Shown piece after piece: positions 11,187 through 20,869 of a stretch of DNA of 56,388 bases. Position 1 is the first letter of the stretch. The number at the start of each line of letters is the position of its first letter. Location: NCBI GenBank assembly GCA_016709765.1, contig JADJMD010000006.1, positions 1 to 56,388 of the forward strand. Direction: 5' to 3'. Source of the DNA: Ignavibacteriales bacterium. GTDB taxonomy: Bacteria > Bacteroidota > Ignavibacteria > Ignavibacteriales > Ignavibacteriaceae. The translations under genes were made by a program, and so were the position numbers. The notes under the pieces were generated by a model. That model was not told where the DNA came from and did not search any database. It was given only the letters and a program-made list of their open reading frames with translations.

Positions 11187-11821
11187 TAGTTATCACTTTC
11201 GATAAAAGATAACTCAGTTTGATTTGCGTGTTCAAATATCTTTTTAAGAAAAGTCTTTCTGTGCAACGGACAGGCGCCATATTTCAAAACGGTTTTAATA
11301 TGTTCAGTAGTTGGATAACCTTTATTTGTTTCCCAGCCATAAAGCGGAAACTTTTTTGAATATTTCATCATTATTCTATCACGTATGACTTTTGCGATGA
11401 TTGAAGCTGATGCTATCGATAAAGATTTAGAATCACCTTTAACTATTGGGATTACATCAGCATAATAACTGAATGATTTATTTCCATCAACAAGAATAAC
11501 GTGTGGTTGAATCTTTAATTTTTTTACAGATGTTTTCATTGCAAGCAGAGATGCTTGGAGTATATTTATTTTATCAATTTTCTTATGCGATATTTCAGTA
11601 TATGCATAAGCAAGTGCGTTTTTTCGTATCACATCAAAAAGTTCATCTCTAAGATTTGCAGATAGTTTTTTTGAATCATTAATTCGGTAATCATAAAAAT
11701 CATTTGGAAGAATTACAGCTGCTGCAACTACCGGTCCGGCTAATGGACCTCGTCCTGCTTCATCCGTTCCGGCGAGATATTTAATATCACCAACTAAATA
11801 TTTTTTATCAAAATTTTTCAC
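11186..11821 (-). CDS. rnhB: Ribonuclease HII
   Basis: RNase HII, which cuts the RNA strand of RNA-DNA hybrids and removes misincorporated ribonucleotides. The metal-binding core begins with GTDEAGRGPLAGPVVAAAV, followed by DSKKLS, HVILVDGN and SIASASIIAKVIRD, all family landmarks. The length, a little over 210 residues, is normal. Two starts are possible: a TTG at 11833 (MVWQVKNFD) or a GTG at 11821 that overlaps the UbiA stop as GTGA. I prefer the GTG because of the tight coupling, with moderate certainty. It is followed by yraN with one base of overlap. Confidence 0.93.
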   Translation of the reverse strand: MKNFDKKYLVGDIKYLAGTDEAGRGPLAGPVVAAAVILPNDFYDYRINDSKKLSANLRDELFDVIRKNALAYAYTEISHKKIDKINILQASLLAMKTSVKKLKIQPHVILVDGNKSFSYYADVIPIVKGDSKSLSIASASIIAKVIRDRIMMKYSKKFPLYGWETNKGYPTTEHIKTVLKYGACPLHRKTFLKKIFEHANQTELSFIESDN

Positions 11822-12663
11822 CTGCCAAACCAAATTGCAATTAAGCCGATCAACATATTTAATTTTAAGATGCTGCTTATGATGGAATATTTATTTCCTT
11901 TTTTCTTATCAAATAAAAATTTTATACACAATACAAGCAGTGGATTTACAAATATCATTACAATTAAAAAGTATTCTATTTTATATAAATGAGTTAAAAA
12001 GGGATAAAATGTGGCTCCAAGTAATAAAACTATTATTAGAGAAATAATTCTATTTGATTTATCAATTCCAAATATGATTGGGAAAGTTCTATATTTTAAT
12101 TTTGAATCGCCTTCAATATCCTGAATATCTTTTACTATTTCTCTTATTAGGTTAATCAAAAAAGCAAATACGGCTGGAACGATTGCGGCAATTGGATTAT
12201 CAGCAGCGTATCCACCGTAAATAAAGGCTAAACCTGTAATCAATGCTATCGTTACATTTCCGATCAATGGCATTCGTTTCAAATAAGCTGAATATATAAA
12301 GAGTAATAATGTAACAACAAAAACAATAGTTAAAAGAACTGAGGATAAACTTGCTGCAATAAAAACTGAAGCACAATTAATAAATAAATAATAATACCAT
12401 GCTTGTTTTTTAGAAATTGAGCTCACTACCAAAACTCTTCGTGGATGTGATATTTTATCTGACTCAATATCGTAAATATCATTAATTATATTTCCTGATC
12501 CAGCCGTTAAAGCCGCAGCTAATGAGGCTAAAACCATAAACGATAAATCTAAATTTTCTTTTTGAGATATATAGATTGCAACTACAACTACAAAAAATGT
12601 TACTATAACATTTAGCGGGCGTGTAATTTTTATGTATGCAAGGATATGTTTTGAAATGTTCAT
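11818..12663 (-). CDS. UbiA-family prenyltransferase
   Basis: A 281-residue polytopic membrane protein of the UbiA superfamily, which attaches isoprenoid chains to aromatic or glycerol-phosphate acceptors. The two Asp-rich motifs are clear: NDIYDIESD (about residues 60-70, prenyl diphosphate and Mg2+ binding) and DIQDIEGDSK (about residues 183-192). Eight or nine hydrophobic segments are visible. The NDIYDIESDKISHPRR form resembles the geranylgeranylglycerol-phosphate geranylgeranyltransferase-like branch more than MenA or UbiA proper, but the acceptor cannot be told from sequence. Its stop overlaps the rnhB start. It is the first gene after the terminator at 12679-12705. Confidence 0.88.
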   Translation of the reverse strand: MNISKHILAYIKITRPLNVIVTFFVVVVAIYISQKENLDLSFMVLASLAAALTAGSGNIINDIYDIESDKISHPRRVLVVSSISKKQAWYYYLFINCASVFIAASLSSVLLTIVFVVTLLLFIYSAYLKRMPLIGNVTIALITGLAFIYGGYAADNPIAAIVPAVFAFLINLIREIVKDIQDIEGDSKLKYRTFPIIFGIDKSNRIISLIIVLLLGATFYPFLTHLYKIEYFLIVMIFVNPLLVLCIKFLFDKKKGNKYSIISSILKLNMLIGLIAIWFGR

Positions 12664-12678
12664 CTTTAAATAAAAAAA

Positions 12679-12705
12679 TGCTGCCTCAAAATAATCGAAG
12701 CAGCA
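12679..12705 (-). terminator. Rho-independent terminator after the Fe-S/CDGSH gene
   Basis: On the minus strand a TGCTGC(TT)C arm pairs with GA(G)GCAGCA, followed directly by seven T residues. It ends the transcript of the Fe-S gene at 12729-13172 and separates it from the UbiA-rnhB-yraN group. Confidence 0.75.
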
Positions 12706-12728
12706 CTTAAAGAGAAACTTAATTTTAT

Positions 12729-13172
12729 TTATTTATCAAACTCAACTTTTTTATGAGTTCCATCGCAGTAAGGTTTATTATTTGAGCCACCGCAGCGGCA
12801 AAGAAATATTTTACCCTCTTTTAACGTCTCATTTCCTTCTTTATCTACAATAGTGCACGACCCTTCGAACATTATCGGTCCACCTGAAATTATTTTAATG
12901 TTAGTTATTACTTCGCTTGAATTTGCAGGTTTTGTTGCTTCCGGTTTATCTGTCATTTCATTATTCCTTATATATGTTAACGCACCTGATGGACACGAAT
13001 TTACCGTGTTTATTATTTCATCTGTATTTGCCGAATGTATTTTAATCCATGGGCGATCTTTAGGATTAAATACTTTCCCTAAACCCCGAACACAATTACC
13101 TGAATGTATGCAAACATTCGGTTTCCAAATAACTGAAATTTCGCCATTCGTGTATTCTTTTTGATTAATCAT
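12729..13172 (-). CDS. Fe-S protein: Fer4_19 (YjdI-like) domain plus CDGSH iron-sulfur domain
   Basis: A 147-residue protein with two Fe-S modules. Residues 1-70 match the YjdI-type Fer4_19 family (VCIHSGNCVRGLGKVF and NSCPSGAL with the four Cys ligands). The C-terminal part carries the exact CDGSH consensus, CRCGGSNNKPYCDGTH, which binds a 2Fe-2S cluster through three Cys and one His. The two domains are joined by a Pro/Ala/Thr linker. Proteins of this build are small redox or iron-handling proteins of unsettled role. It is 39 bases downstream of the Omp85 gene and has its own terminator. Confidence 0.9.
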   Translation of the reverse strand: MINQKEYTNGEISVIWKPNVCIHSGNCVRGLGKVFNPKDRPWIKIHSANTDEIINTVNSCPSGALTYIRNNEMTDKPEATKPANSSEVITNIKIISGGPIMFEGSCTIVDKEGNETLKEGKIFLCRCGGSNNKPYCDGTHKKVEFDK

Positions 13173-13211
13173 AAATACTTAACCTTTATTAAATATAATT
13201 AGTTCCATTAA

Positions 13212-14976
13212 TTAAAATTCATTTAATATTCCAAAATGGATTTTTCCATCGCTAAAAGTATCACCTTCACCGAGTGCATAACTTACTCTTAAAACACCCA
13301 ATGCGGTTTCAAGATTTAAACCTAGTCCAAAACCATAAAGAAACTCTTCTGACTTAATGATATTTTTTTCAATATCTTCAGGACGCAAATAGTAACCTGT
13401 ATCAAAAAATATAAATCCGTAAGAACGTCTAGTTAACAAAGCGCGATATTCTAAGTTAGACCAAAATATTCTCGCTCCTATAAACTGTTCCTCTCTATAT
13501 CCACGTAAAGAATTTGTGCCGCCAAGTCTAAATAAGTCACTATTTTCAAAAGTTGAACCGCGTAGCTCTTTTACGTTTACCCCAGCAGCAATAATTTGTC
13601 TCGCAAATAATTCATAGAAAATGTAAAAGCTAGATGAAAATCTTTGAAGATCGACGGAGGTTTGTAAAGCTGGTGTGATATATTCAACAGGACCATTAAT
13701 TGTTTTTCTACTAAAGGAATAAGCGTTAACAAATAAAAAGCCTTTTGTAGGTGAATAAGGATCGTCTCGTGTATCAATTCTTATATTAGCACCAGTTGTA
13801 ATGTATGAAGAGTTATATATAGTAAAAACAGGAATAGTTCTAACTGTTGGCACAACCGTCTCAGCAGCCAGAATCAATGATGCCGAGATATTTTCTGTTG
13901 CTAAATATTCAACTGTCCCTTCATATTTTCGCTGCACATAAGTTGTATCCTGAGCCCTTTGATAAAGTCCAAGATTTATATTTACTGGAAAATCTAGTAA
14001 CCATGGCTCCAGATACTTTAATTCCAATTCTTGGGAATCACGATTATACTTATTCCATCTGATTGCTGCTGACCTGCCAGTTCCAAATAAATTTCTTAAT
14101 GAGATATTTACAAGTCCTGTAATGTAACCAGAGTTTTCATTTTTGCCTGGTGGAATGTAACCTATAATTCCATCAAAGTTTTTTGGACTTTTTCTTTTAC
14201 TTCTACAAGTAAAATACCTTCATTTTTAGAATTGATATAAAACTGCGGAACAGCTACAGGATCAAAAAACCTTAATCGATTTAACCTATTTGGAAATTCT
14301 TCAATTCTATTTTGTATATATGGCTCACCCGATTCTAATCGAAGCTCTCGGATTATTACATAATCCTTAGTCGATGTATTACCGCGAACATCAACCTTAT
14401 CTATCTTGTTTACATTACCGCTTATTATATTAAGATAAATATCTGCAAAATTTTCGTCATTCAAAGAATCTTTATAAACATATACCGAACTGATTTTAAC
14501 TTTAGCAAAAGGATGACCTGAATTTTCAAATTGGGTTAATATTTGTTCAATACTTAATTCAATTGCCTGCTTACTAAATATTTGTCTTTTTAAATAATCA
14601 AACTGACTGAGCATACGTATATCCGCAGCGGTATCACTTCCTTCAAAATAAATATTTTTTACAATTACAGGATTGCCTTCATCTATATCCAAGATAATTT
14701 CAAACAATACAGAATCATCTGAAACAATCAGTTCGACGTTATTGATGTAAAAAAATAATACCCTTGTAATAAAATGTTTCTTACGATTTTAGATTTTACG
14801 GAATCAATTATTCCATTGAAAATAGGTTGTGTTAAGCGAAGTTCTGACCATTTTAGATATTCGGAATCATCAAAATTAATATTGCCTTTCACATCAAATG
14901 AAGAGAGCTTTTGGGCCGATATTAATGAAGAAAAGAAAAATAAAATTACTAAACTAAATTTCGCGAGGCGAGTCAT
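13212..14976 (-). CDS. Omp85/BamA-family outer membrane protein
   Basis: An outer-membrane protein of the BamA/TamA class, about 588 residues. The start MTRLAKFSLVILFFFSSLISAQ at 14976 is a clear signal peptide and overlaps the end of the kinase gene. POTRA-like repeats follow (IVKNIYFEGSD; NKIDKVDVRGNTSTKDYVIIRELRLESGEPY), then a C-terminal bacterial-surface-antigen barrel (LRNLFGTGR, FRLGGTNSLRGYREEQF, ending in HFGILNEF with a terminal Phe as in most barrels). LRGYREE is the conserved lid-loop (V/I)RG(F/Y) motif. Two single-base losses break it: a 7-A run at 14749-14755 (8 restores YYFFYINNVELIV) and a 6-T run at 14179-14184 (7 restores EKVQKNFDGIIGY). It may be a second Omp85 protein, not the essential BamA, because the POTRA region is short. 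Confidence 0.85.
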
Positions 14977-15931
14977 CGATTGTCTTTGTTTTTTTTCCAA
15001 CCGGTAAAATTTCTACTTTATCTTTAAATAAAATTACATCTTCTTTGCTAACGGAAGAAATATCAAAAGTTTTGGCATTCAATCCTGCAGTAGCTGTTGA
15101 AAATTTTAAGGATTCCTCAAATAAATCAGAATTAATCCAGCTGTTTACAATTCCAGCAACAAAACTATCGCCGCTTCCGGTTGCATCAACTTCCTGAATT
15201 TGCAAAGGCTTAATTTTATAAATGTAATTGAAATTAGAAGCGTAAAAATTATTACTCCCATTTGTTAAATAAACACGCTTAATGTTTTTTTTGTAAAGAC
15301 TATTTAGAAATTCAATTACTGATTTTTCATCATCAAAATTAACAGACAATGCGTTAACTATTTCAGAATAATTATTGTGAATAATTGTTGGAGAAGCATC
15401 AATACAGTCTTGCAAGTGATTGCCGTAAGTATCACAAATTGAAACTTTATCATACCTGTTTGCTAATTCAATTCCAAAAGCGAATATTGAATCAGTTTCA
15501 ATCGATGGTGAACTACCTGAAAAAATAACAATTTCACTGTTCTGAATCATTTTATCTAATTTTGATTTGAACTCATCAACTTCGGTTTGCGAAATTTTTG
15601 GATCCTCTGAAAAGAAAGATGAAACAATTTTATCTTTTTCTGATAACACTACAGCAGCGTGTCTTGTTTCTGATTTTGTAGAAACAAATGTAAAATCAAT
15701 TCCATCGCTTTTCAATAAATCGCGATAAAGCTTTCCATTTGTTCCACCAGAAAAAAAATAATTATAAGATTTTACTCCAAACTTTTTTAATTGGCGACTA
15801 ACGTTTAATCCTTTGCCGCCTGCAAATAATTTTGTGAAGGAGTTTCTATTTACGGTTCCAAACTTTACTTGCTCGTAAGTAAATATTCGTTCTAAAAGTG
15901 GATTGAGAGTTATTATTAGAATCATGATCAA
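14954..15931 (-). CDS. 1-phosphofructokinase-type PfkB-family sugar kinase
   Basis: A 325-residue PfkB/ribokinase-family kinase closest in look to 1-phosphofructokinase or tagatose-6-phosphate kinase. It has the N-terminal TLNPLLERIF, the sugar-binding glycines AGGKGLNVSRQLKKFG, FSGSSP, and the C-terminal ATP/catalytic signature DATGSGDSFVAGI with the general-base Asp. No PTS genes lie nearby, so the natural substrate is undecided. It starts 20 bases after the GWxTD gene and its last codons overlap the signal peptide of the Omp85 gene. Confidence 0.85.
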   Translation of the reverse strand: MIMILIITLNPLLERIFTYEQVKFGTVNRNSFTKLFAGGKGLNVSRQLKKFGVKSYNYFFSGGTNGKLYRDLLKSDGIDFTFVSTKSETRHAAVVLSEKDKIVSSFFSEDPKISQTEVDEFKSKLDKMIQNSEIVIFSGSSPSIETDSIFAFGIELANRYDKVSICDTYGNHLQDCIDASPTIIHNNYSEIVNALSVNFDDEKSVIEFLNSLYKKNIKRVYLTNGSNNFYASNFNYIYKIKPLQIQEVDATGSGDSFVAGIVNSWINSDLFEESLKFSTATAGLNAKTFDISSVSKEDVILFKDKVEILPVGKKTKTIDDSPREI

Positions 15932-15951
15932 AAAAACAAATAAGTAAAATA

Positions 15952-17238
15952 TTAATATCTGTAACGGTACAAATCGCCGGTTAATGGTGTCATTAATCTA
16001 TAATCTCCAAAACCTGTTTGATCAAGAAAAACAAAACTTCTATTAATATCATAGTATTCCCAAACTTCATAAGGTTTAGAATCATATTCAAATGGATGTC
16101 TATCAATATTATTTGGTGCTCCAAGTATAGTATAGACCATTCCCCTGTCTGAGCGCCAGCCTTCGGTATAGTTTGAAAAATTTTCATTAGCATATTCGAT
16201 TCTACGGAAGTACTCGTCAAATATTTCATTTTCATCATTGTTTGGCGAAGGGTCTTTTTTCTTCCAATACTCCAAAAATCTTTTTGTTTTTTCTGATGTG
16301 GTTTCGGCATCTTGCATATTATCAAGTTCTTCTGGAGTGGCAATATAAACCGTTTGAGAAATTGCTTTATCTATATCGGTGATAACAACCGGTAAGCCTT
16401 TCCAGTGTGAATAAAAAGCTTTATTAACTGTCTGAATCGCTTTTGAGTTTTCATCAAGCATTGAAACACTTAATGAATACACGCCAAGATCAAAAGAGAA
16501 TTCTGAAAGAGAATAAAATACTTTGTTTATCCCGGGTTTTAAATCCCTATCCTCAACTTCTTTATGGATTAGATTCTTTTCTGAATTAAGAACAGAATAT
16601 TCAAAAGATTTCTTTGTATCAACAGAATCCTTAACATAAACTTCATAATAAAATTGAACCCTGTTTTTAGAGCTTGGGATATTACGGCTTATATTCGGAA
16701 TGAGTTCATTTTTACCTGTTGCGTTATCCGATTTTGAAATCATTAATATGTCGCTTAGGGTTATATCACCAACATATTCTTTAACTGTAAAAATATTTTC
16801 ACCAATAGCTTCTTGCCTAGAATCCTTATCCGAAAGCATTGTTCGTATTGAATAGGTCCCTGGTAAAAGATCGAAAGTTCTTTTGCTTAATTTATAATTT
16901 TCTTTAGTTGTAGTCATTCCAAAATCAATAACATTAATTATTTCATTCCAGGTTTTTTCAACAATTAATTTTTTTTTAGAGCTATCAAATACGGAAGCTG
17001 TAATTGAATATTTTGCAGTAAATCCTAGGTTTGACTTTAGAAACTGCACATTTTTATATGGTACTTGAATATAAATATCAACGGAAGAAAGCCCAGGTTT
17101 ATCTGATTGTATGTTGACTAAGTCTTGAAAATAAACAGCATCACTTATCTTTTTCTTAACTTCATTATTTGTGTTTTCCTGAGCCAAAGAATTAAATGTT
17201 GCAAATAAACAGATAAGGCTGCACAAAAAAGTTCTCAT
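15952..17238 (-). CDS. GWxTD-domain exported protein
   Basis: A 428-residue exported protein with a Sec signal peptide (MRTFLCSLICLFATFNSLAQ). The body is beta-rich, and the last 100 residues match the GWxTD domain found in Bacteroidota, Chlorobi and Acidobacteria (YTEGWRSDRGMVYTILGAPNNIDRHPFEYD, then YEVWEY). The eponymous motif reads GWRSD, so the usual Thr is Ser. Function of the family is unknown. Its ATG overlaps the rimO stop by one base (TAATG), so it belongs to the cdsA-rimO transcript. Confidence 0.88.
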   Translation of the reverse strand: MRTFLCSLICLFATFNSLAQENTNNEVKKKISDAVYFQDLVNIQSDKPGLSSVDIYIQVPYKNVQFLKSNLGFTAKYSITASVFDSSKKKLIVEKTWNEIINVIDFGMTTTKENYKLSKRTFDLLPGTYSIRTMLSDKDSRQEAIGENIFTVKEYVGDITLSDILMISKSDNATGKNELIPNISRNIPSSKNRVQFYYEVYVKDSVDTKKSFEYSVLNSEKNLIHKEVEDRDLKPGINKVFYSLSEFSFDLGVYSLSVSMLDENSKAIQTVNKAFYSHWKGLPVVITDIDKAISQTVYIATPEELDNMQDAETTSEKTKRFLEYWKKKDPSPNNDENEIFDEYFRRIEYANENFSNYTEGWRSDRGMVYTILGAPNNIDRHPFEYDSKPYEVWEYYDINRSFVFLDQTGFGDYRLMTPLTGDLYRYRY

Positions 17239-18542
17239 TATTCTTTCCTTTCTTTTGTCAAAACATTACCAAACAAATCATACTCATCGTAATCAAATAT
17301 CTCAACATCATAAAAATTGCCGATTTTAACTTTGTTATTTTTTTTATCTATTAAAATCTCCCCATCAACTTCAGGTGCATCACGATATGATCTGCCAATG
17401 TAAAAATCCCCTTCAACACTTTCAACTAATACTTTTAGTTTTTTATTTATAAAAGATTCATTTTTTTGCAGTGATATTTCTTTTTGAATTTCCATCAAAA
17501 CATTTTTTCTTCTTTCCTTTTCTTCTTCAGAAACAGGATCACCAAGAATATAACTTGATGTATTTTCTTCAACGCTAAAGGTAAAAGTTCCAACTCTATC
17601 AAACTTTATTTCTTTTATAAAATCACAAAGTTCTTCAAAGTCCGTTTCTTTTTCGTTTGGATATCCAACTATAAATGTAGTTCTAATTGTTATTTCCGGA
17701 ATTTCTGCACGTAGTTTGTGTAACAATTTTCTTGTACGCTCTGCAGTAACTCCCCTTCGCATTGATTTTAAAACATCATCAGAAATATGCTGCAACGGAA
17801 TATCAACATACTTGCAAACTTTTGGATTTGATTTTATCTCTTCAATTAGATCATCAGGAAATTTTGATGGATAAGCATACATTAATCTTATCCATTCGAT
17901 TCCGTTAATCTCACTTAATTTTCGTAATAGCTCAGAAATATTATTCTTACCGTAAATATCTTTTCCATAATCAGTTGTGTCCTGCGCTATCAGTACCAAT
18001 TCTTTTGCGTTGTTTGTAGCGAGAAATTCTGCTTCTTTAATCAACTCATCCATTGGTTTTGATTTATGCAATCCGCGCATAAGTGGAATTGCACAAAATG
18101 AACAAGGATGATCGCAGCCTTCGGAAATTTTTAAATAGGCTGTGTGCGATGGAGTTGTTAATAAACGTTCGCCGATTAGTTCTTTTTTTAGATTACCGCC
18201 AAGCTCTTTTATTATGCCTTCGTAATTTTCTGTTCCAAAATAGATATCAACTTCGGGAATATCTTTTATTAAATCTTCTTTATATCTTTCTGATAAACAT
18301 CCGGCAACAATAACTTTTTTAATCTTACCGCTGTTTTTCATTGCAACGGCTTCAAGAATTGTATTTACAGATTCTTCTTTAGCTGCTTCGATAAATCCAC
18401 AAGTATTAATAATTACAGTTTCAGCTTTGTTTGGATCGTCAGTTAAATCAATTTTATTAAGCTGAATTTGTTTCATTAGCCTTTCAGAATCAACCGTGTT
18501 TTTTGAACAACCAAGAGTAATTACTGAAACTTTGCCACTCAT
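17238..18542 (-). CDS. rimO: Ribosomal protein S12 methylthiotransferase RimO
   Basis: RimO, the radical-SAM enzyme that adds a methylthio group to a conserved Asp of ribosomal protein S12. The N-terminal UPF0004 domain shows the three cluster Cys in TLGCSKNTVDSE, INTCGF and AGCLSER. The radical-SAM motif is SEGCDHPCSFCAIP, followed by the RimO-typical MRG..K. A TRAM domain occupies about residues 375-434. At 434 residues the length matches. The TLGCSKNTVDSE form separates it from MiaB (which has TxGCQMN). It starts 19 bases downstream of cdsA. Confidence 0.95.
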   Translation of the reverse strand: MSGKVSVITLGCSKNTVDSERLMKQIQLNKIDLTDDPNKAETVIINTCGFIEAAKEESVNTILEAVAMKNSGKIKKVIVAGCLSERYKEDLIKDIPEVDIYFGTENYEGIIKELGGNLKKELIGERLLTTPSHTAYLKISEGCDHPCSFCAIPLMRGLHKSKPMDELIKEAEFLATNNAKELVLIAQDTTDYGKDIYGKNNISELLRKLSEINGIEWIRLMYAYPSKFPDDLIEEIKSNPKVCKYVDIPLQHISDDVLKSMRRGVTAERTRKLLHKLRAEIPEITIRTTFIVGYPNEKETDFEELCDFIKEIKFDRVGTFTFSVEENTSSYILGDPVSEEEKERRKNVLMEIQKEISLQKNESFINKKLKVLVESVEGDFYIGRSYRDAPEVDGEILIDKKNNKVKIGNFYDVEIFDYDEYDLFGNVLTKERKE

Positions 18543-18561
18543 AAAATCATTTCCAAAATCA

Positions 18562-19383
18562 TCATGCTAAATAAGTTAAGTATAAATAAATAATTGGTGA
18601 TGAAAACAACAGCGAATCAAAACGATCAAAGATTCCACCGTGCCCTGGAATTAAATGTGATGAATCTTTAACTCCTGCATCACGTTTTAACAATGATTCA
18701 GCAAGATCACCAATTTGTCCAAACGTTCCGATAATAAATCCAATTACAATTGCATTTTTAAGAGATAGAAAATCTAGTACTAAATTCTTTGCTAATATCA
18801 TTGCAAGAATTGCAAATACAAATCCAAAAATTGCACCTTCCCAGCTTTTCTTTGGACTTACACGTGGAAACAATTTATGTTTGCCAAGTGCAGTTCCGCC
18901 AAAAAAAGCTGCGGAGTCGCAAATCCAAATAGTTACAAAAATTGAGATAATTAAATATCCGCCGTGTTCGTATAATCCATTTATGTTTGGGTAAAATTCT
19001 CTTATCCCAATAAGTGTGGTTCCAAATAATCCCAAATAAAAAACACCGAGCAAAGTTGAGCCAATATTCTGTATTGCTGATCCATTGTTTCTAAAAAGTT
19101 CAAAAATCAAAAGTACAATAAAAAATGCAATTAAAAAGTTATACTGGCTGAATAAAAATCTATACTGATTTATCACTAAAAATATTATTGCAAGCAAACC
19201 AAGATTAACATTTACATTTGCACCTTTTTGCTTTGCCAAAACAGAAAATTCATAAAAAGAAATTCCTGCAATGATTAGCACGAAGCTCAAGAAATAAACT
19301 CCGCCAAAATAAGAGAACAATACAAGTGCTGGAATAGCAATCACAGAAACTAAAATCCGAACAGCAGTATTCCCGAGTGCCAT
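18562..19383 (-). CDS. cdsA: Phosphatidate cytidylyltransferase CdsA
   Basis: CdsA makes CDP-diacylglycerol from phosphatidic acid and CTP, the branch point of phospholipid synthesis. The 273-residue protein has about eight membrane segments and the family motif near the end: SPKKSWEGAIFG, then GQIGDLAESLLKRDAGVKDSSHLIPGHGGIFDRFDSL, covering the metal-binding Asp residues. It starts with a one-base overlap with the upstream zinc-ribbon gene. Grouping with rimO and the CPBP protease suggests one housekeeping transcript. Confidence 0.95.
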   Translation of the reverse strand: MALGNTAVRILVSVIAIPALVLFSYFGGVYFLSFVLIIAGISFYEFSVLAKQKGANVNVNLGLLAIIFLVINQYRFLFSQYNFLIAFFIVLLIFELFRNNGSAIQNIGSTLLGVFYLGLFGTTLIGIREFYPNINGLYEHGGYLIISIFVTIWICDSAAFFGGTALGKHKLFPRVSPKKSWEGAIFGFVFAILAMILAKNLVLDFLSLKNAIVIGFIIGTFGQIGDLAESLLKRDAGVKDSSHLIPGHGGIFDRFDSLLFSSPIIYLYLTYLA

Positions 19384-19706
19384 TATTGCTCGTCTTCTGT
19401 ACTAGTGTTTTTTATTTCTTCAATAAACTTTTGTGCAGAGTCTACATCGTCACTTTTTACTAAAAGTTTTATAACGGCTAGATCACCAGTTACAGGAAAA
19501 TTACTATCCTTTTGTGATAACACATTTGTTTCAATATCCGCACTTTCTAAAGCGTCTTTCATCATTTGTATATCGTACTCCTGATCGGATGTATAAACGA
19601 CTACCCAATCATGATCTATTAGTTCATCAACTAATGAAGCACCGCAATCAGGACATTTTTTAATCCCCTCAACATATTCGTAAGTACAATTTGGGCAAAA
19701 TGGCAT
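19383..19706 (-). CDS. Zinc-ribbon DUF2007-like small protein
   Basis: A 107-residue protein with an N-terminal rubredoxin-like zinc ribbon (FCPNCTYEYVEGIKKCPDCGASL, two CxxC knuckles) and a C-terminal ferredoxin-like fold resembling DUF2007 (WVVVYTSDQEYDIQMMKDALESADI, then GDLAVIKLLV and the acidic tail). The family is described as putative signal-transducing but has no proven role. It sits between a membrane protease and CdsA with a gap of one base upstream and one base of overlap downstream. Confidence 0.8.
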   Translation of the reverse strand: MPFCPNCTYEYVEGIKKCPDCGASLVDELIDHDWVVVYTSDQEYDIQMMKDALESADIETNVLSQKDSNFPVTGDLAVIKLLVKSDDVDSAQKFIEEIKNTSTEDEQ

Positions 19707-19707
19707 T

Positions 19708-20704
19708 TCAATTCTCCTTAATTAATTCTTTAGAAGTATAATATTTGTTTATGAATATAATCAAACCAACAAAAAGAACCGATAATCCCAAAAACATTGT
19801 AACATACGATGAAAGTTCATTTGGATTTACCGCCGGATCTGATTTAATTATTTCCTCATCACCTATAATGTGATATAACATTACAGCAGAAAAGTTATTT
19901 AGAAAATGTAAAAACATAGGTATTAAAAGTGTTTTGCTTTTGTAGGCTGCAAATCCAAAAAAAAGCACCTAAAATAAAAAGCGGAATAAATCCGTAAGGA
20001 TTAAAATGATACGCGCTAAAAAATAAAGCTGTAATTATTGCTGCAAGATATTTTTTATACTTTAATTCAAAACTTCGTTGGATAAATCCACGGAATAGAG
20101 CTTCTTCTGATAATGCAGGCACAACAGCAACAACTATAACTACAAATATTAACTCAAAAATATTAGTTGCAGTAAGCAAATTGCCATAAGTTTTTTCAAC
20201 CATCTTATTCATTTCATCAAAAAAGTTTTTTATGGCATTTATGAATGAAATATTTTTTGCCCAGATTTCTATATAATAATTTTGGATGTATAAAAAACTC
20301 TGAAGTAGTGGAGTTAAAATTACAATTCCAATCGTAAAAATTCCTAACTCTTTCAAATCAGGTATGCGGATACGAATTATTTTTCCAACATCCGAGTAAA
20401 TCCATTTTGAAAAAAGCAAAGCAGGTAAAAGTATAAAAAGAATTTGCCCTGCCATTGTCATCAGACGTAAACTGTGCACCGGTATGGATTCGAGATCCAT
20501 GCCAAATATTAAAAGAGTAAGCAAAGAACCAACAATTTGATAAAGAAAAAATCCACCAGCTAAACCAATAAATGCAGCAGCAACGGGGGAAATTTCATAA
20601 GTTAGATCATCATCGGGATCGTAATCCGGATCATTTTCTTTATCAATGTTTAGAAGTTGAGCTTGCTGTTCTTCTTTTTGATATTCGTCTTTAAATTTAT
20701 CCAT
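19708..20704 (-). CDS. CPBP/CAAX-type intramembrane metalloprotease
   Basis: A membrane protein of the CPBP (Abi/CAAX prenyl protease-like) family, about 331 residues once repaired. Motif 1 is SEEALFRGFIQRSF, with the EE pair and Arg; motif 2 is FSAYHFNPYGFIP, with the His; motif 3 is HFLNNF, with the His and Asn. A charged cytoplasmic N-terminus (about 40 residues, many D and E) precedes seven or eight hydrophobic segments. One base is missing in an 8-A run at 19957-19964; nine restore GAFFFGFAAYKSK. CPBP proteases act in membrane protein processing or toxin immunity; nothing nearby points to a bacteriocin. Confidence 0.88.
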
Positions 20705-20794
20705 TAGAGTAAAATATGAGTTGAATAATTGATGTTAAAATTACTGATATAAGGATTGACACTCAAATTTAAATAACTGATTAAATCACTATAA

Positions 20795-20820
20795 AAAAGA
20801 CTCAGTAACCTGAGTCTTTT
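20795..20820 (-). terminator. Rho-independent terminator after the aldo/keto reductase
   Basis: A perfect stem of 11 bases (AAAAGACTCAG pairing with CTGAGTCTTTT) with a 4-base loop. On the minus strand it is followed by a T run. It lies 50 bases past the reductase stop and 90 bases before the CPBP gene. Confidence 0.8.
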
Positions 20821-20869
20821 CCAAATAATTTGTTCCTAATTATAAATTGCCCAAGGTAAGTACTATTAA

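Noticed and set aside
19708..20704. CPBP protease as immunity protein of a bacteriocin cluster
   Set aside because: No bacteriocin precursor, C39 exporter or two-component genes nearby; it is embedded in a housekeeping operon.
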